This document shows, piece by piece, positions 9,500 through 18,723 of a stretch of DNA of 64,000 nucleotides. Origin of the DNA: Bacteroidaceae bacterium (lineage in GTDB: Bacteria; Bacteroidota; Bacteroidia; Bacteroidales; Bacteroidaceae); NCBI GenBank assembly GCA_017619335.1, contig JAFZSP010000091.1, positions 62,001 through 126,000 of the forward strand, written 5' to 3'. How positions within the stretch are numbered: the first letter of the stretch is position 1; the number at the start of each line of letters is the position of its first letter. A program made the translations under genes and the position numbers. The notes under the pieces were generated by a model. It had not been told where the DNA came from. It did not search any database and was given only the letters and a program-made list of their open reading frames with translations.

Positions 9500-11080
9500 C
9501 TATCTTCCGTACCGAATTTGTTCTATAACACAGGTATGCTCCTTGGTTTGACGGTCATAACTGATGCCTACGAGGAGGAGACGGTCGGTGTAGTCCGTCA
9601 GTTTGGTGGGGTATTGTTTACGATGAATCTGTTCAATGGCGGTATCGGGATGGCGGTCAACCTTCAGTTCCACGACGATGGCGGGCTTGTCCACGTGTTT
9701 TCGCGGAATGAGCACCAAGTCCGCGAAGCCCTTGCCTGTGGGTAACTCGCGGTGGATGATGAAATCGTTCTTGGCAGTATAGAGTGCAAGGCTGAGGACA
9801 CAGGCCAGCGAGTTCTCATTATTGTAGGAAAGGATGCTGGTGTTCTCGTCGTGAGTGGCTTCCACGCCTTGTGCCACAGCTGCAGCATTTCCTTCTAAGA
9901 TGGCTTTCATCAAGCGGTCGGAATTTTGCAGGGCTTCTGTCACAGCTTTCCATTTCACATCGCGGACAGCATAACCTAATTCAATGGATACTTCCAGGTT
10001 GGGGACAAAACACTCGTTGGTCTTCCGGTCAAAACTGAGGTAGCCCAGATGTATGAGCAGGGTGAGGACATCATCGCGGTTGCGTACGTCGTGCATGTCA
10101 TTTTGGAAGCCAACGGGATCCACCGTCGTCCGATCTCCGCCAAGCAATAACAGAATGTCGTCCTTCAGACCGTCGAAATTCATCATGATGTAGGACTTCA
10201 CCACTTCGTAGGAAGCGGTCTTGCCCCAGTAACTGGTACACCATTCATTGTCAATGGCCAGCATTACGGAGTTGGGATTGAACATGGACGACTCGTTGCC
10301 AATCTGATAGCCGTCATACCATTTCTCCAACTCGTCAAAGTCCAGGTTATACTTGGTCGAAAGCGCATGTGCCTCATCTTGCGTGAAGCCGAAATAACGG
10401 GCCATGCGTCCCGGCTGAATCATGGAATATTCCGTGAAATTGTTGAGCGCAGACTGGGTGTTGTATTTCTTGATGGGGAGAATGCCTGTCATATAGACGC
10501 CAGCAAAAACATCCATGGCGCTGACATCCTTGAACATCCGTCGCAGCCAGTTGACGTAGGCGGTCATAACACTGGAAGTGGACGGGAACTCCCGACAGAT
10601 GGTATCCCACTCATCGATGATGAAGATGAACTGTTGTCTCTTGGCTGTGGAGATGGCGAAGAGGCTGTCCATCAAGTCATAGTCTTCGGACAGCTCCACG
10701 TCGGGGTAGGCCTTCTGGACGTCTGCTTTCAGCGTCTTGTCGATGACGTGCACCATATCGTCCTCCTGGTAACGTGTCACGAAACTTGTCAAGTCCAGAT
10801 AAATTGTCGGGTACTTGTTCAGATGTTCCTCAAAAGAGACGTCTTTCGCTATCTCCAAATCCTCAAACAACTGGCGTGAATCGCATGAATGGTCATAGTA
10901 GGCATAGAGTGTCTGGGCTGCCATGGACTTGCCAAAGCGGCGACTGCGAGTGACACACATGAAACGTGACCCCGTGCAGAGACGTGCATTCACCTCGGCG
11001 ATGAGTCCCGTCTTGTCAATGTACTCCCTCTTGAAGAAGGAACGGAAAATCTCATTACCTTTATTAATATAGTTACCCAT
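9500..11080 (-). CDS. AAA-ATPase-like protein with C-terminal PD-(D/E)XK nuclease-fold domain
   Basis: 526 residues. The N-terminal P-loop is 'VTRSRRFGKSM' (residues 43-53) and Walker B is 'FIFIIDEWDTI' (about 148-158), as in the AAA-ATPase_like family. The C-terminal ~110 residues contain 'GKGFADLVLIPR' and 'AIVVELKV', the D...ExK core of the PDDEXK_9 domain. Genes of this build exist in many copies in Prevotella and Bacteroides genomes; their role is not established. It is monocistronic on the minus strand behind promoter block copy 3. Both catalytic signatures look intact, so a nuclease activity is possible but unproven. Confidence 0.88.
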   Translation of the reverse strand: MGNYINKGNEIFRSFFKREYIDKTGLIAEVNARLCTGSRFMCVTRSRRFGKSMAAQTLYAYYDHSCDSRQLFEDLEIAKDVSFEEHLNKYPTIYLDLTSFVTRYQEDDMVHVIDKTLKADVQKAYPDVELSEDYDLMDSLFAISTAKRQQFIFIIDEWDTICREFPSTSSVMTAYVNWLRRMFKDVSAMDVFAGVYMTGILPIKKYNTQSALNNFTEYSMIQPGRMARYFGFTQDEAHALSTKYNLDFDELEKWYDGYQIGNESSMFNPNSVMLAIDNEWCTSYWGKTASYEVVKSYIMMNFDGLKDDILLLLGGDRTTVDPVGFQNDMHDVRNRDDVLTLLIHLGYLSFDRKTNECFVPNLEVSIELGYAVRDVKWKAVTEALQNSDRLMKAILEGNAAAVAQGVEATHDENTSILSYNNENSLACVLSLALYTAKNDFIIHRELPTGKGFADLVLIPRKHVDKPAIVVELKVDRHPDTAIEQIHRKQYPTKLTDYTDRLLLVGISYDRQTKEHTCVIEQIRYGR

Positions 11081-11113
11081 TCATCTTTCCAAGTGGTTAT
11101 TAGGAGGTATAAT

Positions 11114-11228
11114 GGAACTTTTGCGATGCAAAGGTATGGTAAAAAGGAATACGAACCAAACTTTTTGGCAATTAATTGCCGAATAGACCTTGATTAAGGT
11201 CAAATTTCCTTAAAAATGGTGACAACGG
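11114..11228 (-). repeat. Repeated ~100-bp promoter block, copy 3
   Basis: Same block as 9363-9478. The middle differs (11167-11188), but the flanks and the dyad TTGATTAAGGTCAA (11190-11203) are retained. Confidence 0.82.
11129..11160 (-). promoter_or_regulatory. Promoter of the AAA-ATPase/PD-(D/E)XK gene
   Basis: Minus strand TTTG (11160-11157), 20-nt spacer, TACCTTTG (11136-11129), about 49 nt before the ATG at 11080. The sequence matches the promoter at 9378-9409 across the whole spacer. Confidence 0.78.
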
Positions 11229-11274
11229 AACGTTGTGAATTACAGCGGAACGTCTGAAAAGTGATGAGAAAGAA

Positions 11275-11318
11275 ATCGAGGATGTGTCGGTGGTGACACA
11301 TCCTCGATTATTTTTGGA
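11275..11318 (-). terminator. Hairpin terminator after the LamG-like secreted protein gene
   Basis: A perfect 14-bp stem (11275-11288 with 11295-11308) and 6-nt loop lie about 40 bp downstream of the stop at 11345. The minus-strand 3' side is T-rich (TTTCTTTC). The plus-strand side also has ATTTTT, so it may act in both directions. Confidence 0.7.
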
Positions 11319-11344
11319 TTCCCTAAGAGGGAAGCGGGAGCGGA

Positions 11345-14300
11345 TTACTTCACAGCGGCTTTCTGGCCATTGATGATGTAGAGACCCTTCTGAGCCTTCT
11401 GGACGCGACGACCAGCGAGGTCATAGATGACGAGGTTCTTGTCGGTCTGGAGGTCTGCGATGCCGTCTGCGGGCTCATAGACGAGTGTGACGGTGAGTGC
11501 CACAGCGTCGGTGGTGCCGTCCTTGACGAAGACGTAGGTGGCGGTGTAGGAGCCGGGCTCTGTGGTGTTGCCGTCCATACCTCCGATGAAGTAGATCTGG
11601 TTGGATGCAGCGTCGAAGTCAGCCTTCACGCAGATGTAAGCGTCGGCGCCCCAGCTCTGCCATCCGCCTTCGGCGTTGCGCCAGCCGTCGGTGCTACCGA
11701 GCTTGTAGTTGTCGTCCAGGGTGCCGTCGGGCTGAACTGCATAGGCGGTAACCTCATCGAAGCTCTCGACATCGAGGAGCAGGCAGATCTCGCCCTTGTC
11801 AATGTCTGAGGTGAAGCCTTCGTAGCACTTGCCGAGCTCGGACTTGAACTCCAGCTGCTCCACACCAAGGATGTTGAGCTTGTCGTAGGTGAGATCCAGA
11901 GCGGGCTTGTTGGAGAAGGTGGTCTCGAAGTTGTAGATGTAGGTCTTGCCATTGGCCGTGAGTGCCCAGCTGGTGGAATAGGTGTCATAGATGCCGTCTG
12001 CACCGTTCATATCGCACATCTCAAACTTGCCGTCGGGGATGGCCTGGAAGAACTTGACGCAGATCTTGGTGCTGGCACCCCATGTGGTGGCAACGCCTTC
12101 TCCATTGAACCAACCGTCATACATGGCGTAGTCGGAGATGAAGGTGAAGTCGGGATTGACTACACGGACCATATCGGTGGTGAGTGCATCCACGCCGAGG
12201 AACTCCTTAGCGGGTTCGAGGTCAACTTCCACGACCTGAGCGCCGTAGCCCTGACCGGTGTAACGATCCACGCAGACTTTCTCTGCCATGATTCCGGAAA
12301 TGCCGTGATAGGTGAGGCGGAAGTTGTCGAAGACGACCCAGTCACCCCAGTTCTCCTTGCTGTCCTTGGCGACGCCGAAGGTGAGGACACCATCTTCACC
12401 GACCATGACAGCGAGTTCATTCACATAGTAGCCGTTCTCGAAGTACTCGATGGCTTCCCACGGCCAGTTGGGGATGTTACCCATATCGGAGACCTGAGAG
12501 GGCACGCCTGGCACAGCTCCATAGATGGTCTTGTTGGCGATGTTCTGGAGGGGCACCTTCTTGTCGTTGGCATAGAGGTAGGCCAGACGACGGAGTGGCA
12601 GACCGGCGTTGACGATTTCTGCCTGGTGGCCGCCGTCACCGTCACGGAAGAATCCGTTGCAGGTGAGGGTGTAGAGACCGGGCTTCAGGCCTTCGATGGT
12701 CTGTGAGAAGTTGAAGGAGTCTGTGTTCCAGTACTCGTAGGCGAAGTCGGAGGAGCGGTCGCTGTTGTTGTTGTCGGAGACGCGGGCACCGCCGTTGCCG
12801 CCTTCACACTCCTTCTCATACATATCCAGACCCGGGAGCTTGAGGAAGCTGGGGTTGTTGATGTAGAAGGTGGCGTCTGCGGGATCCTCAAATGAAGCGG
12901 TCTCCATCCGAGCGACGAGTTCTGAACGCGGAACGAGGATCCACATGTAGTTGAAGTCCACGGGAGTCTCCTCAAACTGCGTGTTGGAGATGCTGGACCA
13001 GAAGTGGTTGCCGTCGGTGTGGCCATTGGGATTCCATCCGAGGTAACGGTCTTCACCGTCCTTGATGTAGTATCTGGAATCATAACCATCCACGAGTTGG
13101 AAGTTATAGACAGTGTTCACGCCGGTATCCACGTAGGGGCTGCCATTGAAGGAACCCCAAGCGGTGTGGAGCGTGTAGCCACCCTCTGCAGCTTCCAGTG
13201 TGATGGGCCATCCAGCCTGATCCACAGCAGCGTGTGTGTTCCAGTCGGAACCCATGCTCAGGAAGAGATCTGTGCCGACGTTGAAGAGGTAGAACTCGGT
13301 ATCCACGGCTGGAGCAGAACCGGTATAGCGGAAGGATGTGCGCAGTGCGTGGATCTTGCGGTCGGCCTTGAGGTCAAAGACAGCCTGGTCCACGGCGGCA
13401 GCCGTTGCAGCGGTCTCGAGCAACTGCACGTAGGGTTGCACATTCACGCCGTCCTTGTCTGCGGCAGCGATAATCTCCTGGAGGAGTGTGATGTCACCGT
13501 TCTTAGCCTCTGCGAGTGCGTTCTGCAGTTTCTCCAAAGCGGCGCGCTGTGCCAGGAGATCGTCACCGGCGAGTGCAGCCTTGGCCTCTTCGATGGCGTC
13601 TGCCAGGAGTTTCTTGATGGCGGTGGTGGTGTTGCCGTCAAATGCCTCAGCCTCGGGAATCAGGAGCTCCAGCTGGGGAGCGAAGGGATTGAGGACGGGA
13701 TAGCGCTCGGGGTAGGTGTATTTGGACACCAGGAAGTTGCGGAAGACGAACCAGTATGATCTGCCATCTTCGCAGTCACCGAACTGTGCCACGATGGTAG
13801 CCCAGTCCTGCTGTGCGGTGAAGTCCATGGAGACGAAGGTGGGCTCTTCCTCGGTAGCGCCTTCGAAGGGCAGCTCAAAGGTGGCGAGCACATCGCCGCC
13901 GACGCTGAGACCGCCTTCACTGGTGTTCAAATCGTACTTGTTCCAAACGAACACGTGCATGGGTGTGCTGTGCCAGGACTCGTAGGGAGAGTTGGAGTAG
14001 TTGAACATAAAGTTGTAATCCTCACCTTCCTCGGCGGGAATCTTAATCATCAGAGGCTCGTAACCGCCAGTGCCGACGTAGCTGTCGATGTAGTTGGCGT
14101 CTTCGCTCTCTTCATAGTAAATCTGATCCTGGTAGATGGCAGCGTGACCAGAGTTGGTCTCCCAGTTGTTCATATCCTTATAATCGGTGAACTCGATGGG
14201 TGTCTTGGTGGGTTCGCCAATGGCGGTGAAGCTGCCGTTGGAGTACTTGTAGAGCTGACCGTCGGTGGTGTTGAGCACCATCTTACCTTCATAGACGGTG

Positions 14301-15160
14301 ATGCCGGAGCTGCTGGCAGCAGCCTCGCCATCGGGGCTGACGGTGAAGGGTGAGCCGTCGGCGGAGTAGAGCTTGCGGCCGGAGACCTTGTCAATCAGAC
14401 CGGCTTCACCGGTGGAAGCCACGAAGGGCTTCAGGTCCATCACGAGTTCCTCGCCCTCATAGATCTTGAAGCTGTAGAGCTTGAAGAAGCCCCATGAGTT
14501 GTCACGATTGCCGCCGAAGTTGAGGTCAAAGATGAACATCGGCACAGTGCCGTCGCTGATGCCCTGGTCACACTCGATGGTGGTGTAGGGTTCTTCATCA
14601 CCTTCCACATAGATGTTACAGGTCTGGTCTGATGCATCAATGGTGATCTTCTCTCCCATGGGGAGCATCATCTCGCCACGCTTCTCCTGTGTGTTGCGGA
14701 CGAAGCAGCCGGCATTGTCGCTGGCGAAACGGGAGAAGAACATGAAAGCACGAGAGGTGATGCTCTGGCGTGCGCCATAGACAGCCTCGTAGGCTCTGAC
14801 CTCGTTCTCGGTGAGGTTCACTTCGGCCACGATGCGCGTGTTCTCCTTAAAGATGTAACCGGTGTTGATGTAGGGGTGTTTGCCCTCCACGGTCGATTCG
14901 ATATACTCGATTTCGGTGTCACCGCCACCAGCGATTTTCAGCGTGGAGACTTTCTCATAAACGCCGTAGCGCTCGTATTCTCCCACGTTGTTGAGGACAT
15001 AGACCTTGCCGTCTGCCTGATTGAAGACGTAAGCCTCATTGCCCTGGTAAGTGCTGAGATCCTCAATGACGACGACGTTAGGCGTCTCGCCTGCAAGGAC
15101 CACACTTGTGTTGACGCCCCAGAGGAGCATGGCCAACAAGAGAAGTAATGTTTTTTTCAT
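11345..15160 (-). CDS. Large secreted multidomain protein with LamG-like domain and T9SS sorting domain
   Basis: 1,271 residues from ATG 15160 (MKKTLLLLLAMLLWGV, signal peptide ending near VVLAG). A TTG two codons upstream is a less likely start. Residues ~65-260 resemble the concanavalin-like module common in Bacteroidetes surface proteins ('IEYIESTVEGKHPYINTGYI'). Residues ~500-590 are an alanine-rich helical region (FIVAR-like). A galactose-binding-like module follows ('YINNPSFLKLPG...FSQTIEGLKPGLYTL'). The end, 'VIYDLAGRRVQ...KGLYIINGQKAAVK', matches the short Prevotella-type T9SS C-terminal sorting domain. No catalytic domain is recognised; adhesion or glycan binding is inferred. It is monocistronic with a terminator just downstream. 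Confidence 0.85.
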   Translation of the reverse strand: MKKTLLLLLAMLLWGVNTSVVLAGETPNVVVIEDLSTYQGNEAYVFNQADGKVYVLNNVGEYERYGVYEKVSTLKIAGGGDTEIEYIESTVEGKHPYINTGYIFKENTRIVAEVNLTENEVRAYEAVYGARQSITSRAFMFFSRFASDNAGCFVRNTQEKRGEMMLPMGEKITIDASDQTCNIYVEGDEEPYTTIECDQGISDGTVPMFIFDLNFGGNRDNSWGFFKLYSFKIYEGEELVMDLKPFVASTGEAGLIDKVSGRKLYSADGSPFTVSPDGEAAASSSGITVYEGKMVLNTTDGQLYKYSNGSFTAIGEPTKTPIEFTDYKDMNNWETNSGHAAIYQDQIYYEESEDANYIDSYVGTGGYEPLMIKIPAEEGEDYNFMFNYSNSPYESWHSTPMHVFVWNKYDLNTSEGGLSVGGDVLATFELPFEGATEEEPTFVSMDFTAQQDWATIVAQFGDCEDGRSYWFVFRNFLVSKYTYPERYPVLNPFAPQLELLIPEAEAFDGNTTTAIKKLLADAIEEAKAALAGDDLLAQRAALEKLQNALAEAKNGDITLLQEIIAAADKDGVNVQPYVQLLETAATAAAVDQAVFDLKADRKIHALRTSFRYTGSAPAVDTEFYLFNVGTDLFLSMGSDWNTHAAVDQAGWPITLEAAEGGYTLHTAWGSFNGSPYVDTGVNTVYNFQLVDGYDSRYYIKDGEDRYLGWNPNGHTDGNHFWSSISNTQFEETPVDFNYMWILVPRSELVARMETASFEDPADATFYINNPSFLKLPGLDMYEKECEGGNGGARVSDNNNSDRSSDFAYEYWNTDSFNFSQTIEGLKPGLYTLTCNGFFRDGDGGHQAEIVNAGLPLRRLAYLYANDKKVPLQNIANKTIYGAVPGVPSQVSDMGNIPNWPWEAIEYFENGYYVNELAVMVGEDGVLTFGVAKDSKENWGDWVVFDNFRLTYHGISGIMAEKVCVDRYTGQGYGAQVVEVDLEPAKEFLGVDALTTDMVRVVNPDFTFISDYAMYDGWFNGEGVATTWGASTKICVKFFQAIPDGKFEMCDMNGADGIYDTYSTSWALTANGKTYIYNFETTFSNKPALDLTYDKLNILGVEQLEFKSELGKCYEGFTSDIDKGEICLLLDVESFDEVTAYAVQPDGTLDDNYKLGSTDGWRNAEGGWQSWGADAYICVKADFDAASNQIYFIGGMDGNTTEPGSYTATYVFVKDGTTDAVALTVTLVYEPADGIADLQTDKNLVIYDLAGRRVQKAQKGLYIINGQKAAVK

Positions 15161-15209
15161 AAACAATTAAGTTTGGTTAATAAAAGGGTTATTTTCACAT
15201 TTTTCGGGA

Positions 15210-15243
15210 CAAAAGTAGTACTTTTAATTAATTAAGGAACAAA
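15210..15243 (-). promoter_or_regulatory. Probable promoter of the LamG-like gene
   Basis: TACTTTTG on the minus strand at 15217-15210 with TTTG at 15243-15240. The 22-nt spacer is a little long. It lies 50 bp before the ATG. Confidence 0.5.
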
Positions 15244-15438
15244 AATTCTATTCAAAAATGAAAAAAATCTGTTCAAAGGGGCATTTTCGGCTGTTTTCGA
15301 TACTTTTTTGACCTGAAACTGCTGGTCTTTTTGCACGCTTTTACCTACTTTTGCTGCCAGAAAGGCGAAAAAACGCCAATTATCCATTTTTAGTTTGTAT
15401 TTTTCTCAACTTACGAAAGTATGTGGACACAAATAATT

Positions 15439-15635
15439 AACCCCGAAGGGGTGTCAAGACCACAGGCAGGTGGTGGAGCGAAGCGGAACCCCTGCTACCA
15501 GAGCGCGGGGAACGAACCCCGAAGGGGTGAAAGAGCACCCAGTTTCATTCTGTCACCCCTTTGGGGTTCGTGTGGCATCGCTGTCGTTAGCAGGGGTTTT
15601 ACCCCTGCCTGTGGTCTTGACACCCCTTCGGGGTT
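15439..15635. repeat. Long palindromic (MITE/REP-like) intergenic element
   Basis: Perfect 32-bp inverted arms at 15439-15470 and 15604-15635. Partly complementary inner arms ('ACCCCTGCTA' against 'TAGCAGGGGT', and a second ACCCCGAAGGGGT-type stem) lie inside. There is no reading frame of its own. It fills most of the 15160-15680 gap between divergent genes. Its GC-rich 'CCCCGAAGGGG' motifs resemble repeats scattered in Prevotella genomes (from memory). It could form a large cruciform or RNA hairpin upstream of the CotH gene. Confidence 0.85.
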
Positions 15636-15679
15636 TCCTGCTTCGTAAATATCAATAATAATACATTTTACATTTTACA

Positions 15680-18600
15680 TTGATTTCTGCTCTCCTCCTT
15701 TCCCTCAGCCTCACCGCAGCGGCAACTGTGGAACCTCGCGGCGGCCAACTCCTCTTCAATGAGGTGATGGCGGCCAACACGGATGTGGTGATGAGCCCGG
15801 CCTTCAACTTTGACGGCTGGGTGGAGCTCTACAATCCCACAGACGAGGCCGTGCTGCTGGACGGCTGTTACCTGAGTGACGACTTCGAGGAGCCGATGAA
15901 ATGGCAGATTCCTGACAGCTCGCTCGTCGTGGAGCCCAACGGTTTCTTCCTGCTATGGTTCGGCAGCAACACCATCCGCTGCACCCAGGCACCCTTCGCA
16001 CTGGACTGCGAAGGCGGCGACCTGGTGCTGTCCAGCCCGAGCGGCGAAGCCGTGGCCCGTCTCTCCTACCCCGCCGCCATCAGTCGCATGGCCTACGCCC
16101 TGACCACCGACGGCGGCAGCACCTGGGGCTGGACGTCCACGCCTACACCGGCCGCGTCCAACCGTGACGCCGCCTTCGCCACCGAACAGTTGGCGGCACC
16201 CAGCATCAACGCCAACGGCTGCCTCTTCGAGGAGAGCCTGACCTTCCACGTGCGCCCACCCAGAGGGGCCACCCTCCGCTATACCACCGACGGCACCACG
16301 CCCACACTCACCAACGGCGAGACGGTCACCAACACCGTCTTCAGCATCCACGAGACCACGACCTTCCGTTTCCGCTGTTTCCAGGAAGGGATGCTGCCCA
16401 GCCCTGTGGTGTCACGCACCTATATATTAAAGGAACGCGCACACGAGTTGCCAATTATCTCTGTCACCGCACCGTGGGAATACCTTTATGACGACAGCAT
16501 CGGCGTCTATGTGCGCGGCGTCAACGGCCGCACCGGCAACGGACAGTCCCGTCCCGCCAATTATAATATGGACTGGGACCGCCCCGTGAACTTCCAGTAC
16601 CTGCTGCCCGAGACCAACACAATGGTGGTGAACCAGGACGTGAACTTCTGCATCTCCGGCGGCTGGACACGCGCCAGCAACCCGAAGTCCTTCAAGCTGA
16701 AGGCCGACCGCGTTTTTGACGGCCAGAACACCATTGACTACGCTTTCTTCGCTGCCAAGCCCCACCTGCGCACCAAGACCCTGCAGGTGCGCCGCGGCGG
16801 CAACGACAGCTACTGCCGCATCAAGGACGCCGCCCTGCACGAGATTATCCAGCGCTCGGGCATCGATCTGGATGTGATGTCCTATCAGCCTGTCGTTCAC
16901 TATATCAACGGCCAGTACCTGGGCCTCATCAACGTGCGCGAGCCCAACAACAAGGACTTCGCCTTCGCCAACTGGGGATTCTCCAAGAAGCAGTTGGAGG
17001 TCTATGAGCAGAGCCCGGACTCCGGCGCCTATATGATGATTGGTTCGCCCGCAACGCTCCTGCATCTGTATGACCTCTCCTACGATGCCGCAGAGCCTGC
17101 CGTCTATGACGAGATCTGCTCATTGGTGGATATCGATGAGTACGCGAATTATATGGCCGCCGAACTCTACTTGGGTTCCTGGGACTGGCCAGACAACAAC
17201 CTGAAGGCCTACCGCCGTGCCGACGGCGGCCGCTTCCGCATCACCTTCTTTGACCTGGATGCCGCTTTCGGCACCGACGGCCGTGCCTGGGACGAGGAAG
17301 GCGAGGTGCAGGTGGGCGGCAACACCTTCCGCTGGATAGACGGTATGCAGTGGCACCGTTATGACTATATCTACGACACCGGCGAGCGCCGCTACGGAGA
17401 AATCAAGTTCTGCACGTTCTTCATGAACCTCCTGGAGAACGCGGACTTCCGCCGCAAGTTTGCCGACACGTTCTGCATGATGGGTGCCGTCTTTGAGCCC
17501 ACCCTCAGTGATTCCATCATGGACGAGCTGGCAGCCCGCGTGCGCTCGACCATGTCCCAGGAGGGTGCCAGCACCTATTCCTCTTTAGAGGAAATCCGCA
17601 CGAAGCTCAAGGGCCGCTGCTCCTCGATGACGCGCCAGATGAAGGCCTACGAACTCATGCAGCTGAAGGACGTGCGCGCCCAGCACGTGCGGCTGTCGTC
17701 GGACAGCGAGTGGGGCGACCTCTATGTCAACGACACGCGTGTGCCCCACAGCTATTACTCCGGACAGCTCTTCCCGCCGGTGACGCTGCGGGCCGAGGCC
17801 GTCGGCGGCATGGCCTTTGAGGGCTGGCGCCATGAAGGTGAGGAGACGTTCTTCTCCACCGACGCGGAGACCGCCCTGCCCGAGGGCAGCACGCTGAAGA
17901 TCCAGGCCTGTTTCCGTCCCCTCACTGCCGAGGAACGCCGCCTCCAAGGGATGGCAGACGTCGTGGTGAACGAGGTGATGGCGGCCAACGACATCTTTGT
18001 GGACGACTACTTCAAGCGCAACGATTGGGTGGAACTGTACAACACGACAGCCGACACGCTGGACCTGGAAGGCTGGTATCTGAGCAACGACCCTGCCGAC
18101 CCGCAGCGCAGTCTCATCACGGCCGGCACATCCACCGCCACCACCCGCATCGCACCCCACGGCCGCCTCATCGTCTGGTGTGACCGCCGCGAACCGCTGC
18201 GGGAGCTGCACGCCAGCTTCCGTCTCTCTGCCGACGGCGGTGCCGTGTGCCTCACCAGCCCCGACGGCAGCCAACGTTCCACCCTCTGGTACCCGCCCCA
18301 CACAGGCATCGAAAGCGTGGCGCGCTTCCCCGACGGCGGCAGCGAGGTATGCGTCTCCAATCTGCCCACCATCGAGCGTCCCAACCTGCGCACCAGCTAC
18401 TTGATGAGGGCCGACCAGCAAGCTTTGGGCATCAATGACGCGGTCTTCGAGGCCGCCGACCTGCACCTGCGCCGCGTGGGGCACCAACTGCTGGCCACCT
18501 CCGCCACAGCGGCCACCGCCTGCCTCCAGCTTTTCTCGGCCGACGGCCGCCTGCTGCACACGGCTCATCTGTCCTTCAGCGGCGGACGCGCCGTCACCGA

Positions 18601-18691
18601 TGTGCCCGTTCTGCCCGCAGGCCTCCACATCGCGCGTCTCACCGACGACCGTCACCGCTCTGTCACCCTGAAAATGAAAAATGAAAAATGA
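15680..18691 (+). CDS. CotH-kinase/lamin-tail secreted protein with C-terminal sorting domain
   Basis: About 1,003 residues. Domains in order: lamin-tail domain (residues ~24-140, 'LLFNEVMAANTD...DGWVELYNPTDE'); chitobiase-C-like module (~175-248, 'LRYTTDGTTPT'); CotH kinase domain (~255-670, with 'SWDWPDNNLKAYR' and 'FRITFFDLDAAFG' matching the family's active-site region); second lamin-tail domain (~757-880, 'VVVNEVMAANDI'); C-terminal sorting-like domain ('LQLFSADGRLLH...LPAGLHIARL'). CotH-family proteins are secreted atypical kinases. The only start in frame is TTG at 15680 because TAA precedes at 15659, and the signal peptide MISALLLSLSLTAAA lacks the usual basic N-end; the true start is uncertain. 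The gene is strikingly GC-rich compared with 1-9 kb. Confidence 0.85.
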   Translation: MISALLLSLSLTAAATVEPRGGQLLFNEVMAANTDVVMSPAFNFDGWVELYNPTDEAVLLDGCYLSDDFEEPMKWQIPDSSLVVEPNGFFLLWFGSNTIRCTQAPFALDCEGGDLVLSSPSGEAVARLSYPAAISRMAYALTTDGGSTWGWTSTPTPAASNRDAAFATEQLAAPSINANGCLFEESLTFHVRPPRGATLRYTTDGTTPTLTNGETVTNTVFSIHETTTFRFRCFQEGMLPSPVVSRTYILKERAHELPIISVTAPWEYLYDDSIGVYVRGVNGRTGNGQSRPANYNMDWDRPVNFQYLLPETNTMVVNQDVNFCISGGWTRASNPKSFKLKADRVFDGQNTIDYAFFAAKPHLRTKTLQVRRGGNDSYCRIKDAALHEIIQRSGIDLDVMSYQPVVHYINGQYLGLINVREPNNKDFAFANWGFSKKQLEVYEQSPDSGAYMMIGSPATLLHLYDLSYDAAEPAVYDEICSLVDIDEYANYMAAELYLGSWDWPDNNLKAYRRADGGRFRITFFDLDAAFGTDGRAWDEEGEVQVGGNTFRWIDGMQWHRYDYIYDTGERRYGEIKFCTFFMNLLENADFRRKFADTFCMMGAVFEPTLSDSIMDELAARVRSTMSQEGASTYSSLEEIRTKLKGRCSSMTRQMKAYELMQLKDVRAQHVRLSSDSEWGDLYVNDTRVPHSYYSGQLFPPVTLRAEAVGGMAFEGWRHEGEETFFSTDAETALPEGSTLKIQACFRPLTAEERRLQGMADVVVNEVMAANDIFVDDYFKRNDWVELYNTTADTLDLEGWYLSNDPADPQRSLITAGTSTATTRIAPHGRLIVWCDRREPLRELHASFRLSADGGAVCLTSPDGSQRSTLWYPPHTGIESVARFPDGGSEVCVSNLPTIERPNLRTSYLMRADQQALGINDAVFEAADLHLRRVGHQLLATSATAATACLQLFSADGRLLHTAHLSFSGGRAVTDVPVLPAGLHIARLTDDRHRSVTLKMKNEK

Positions 18692-18723
18692 ATAATTAAG
18701 AATTAGTATTTTACTGAATAATA

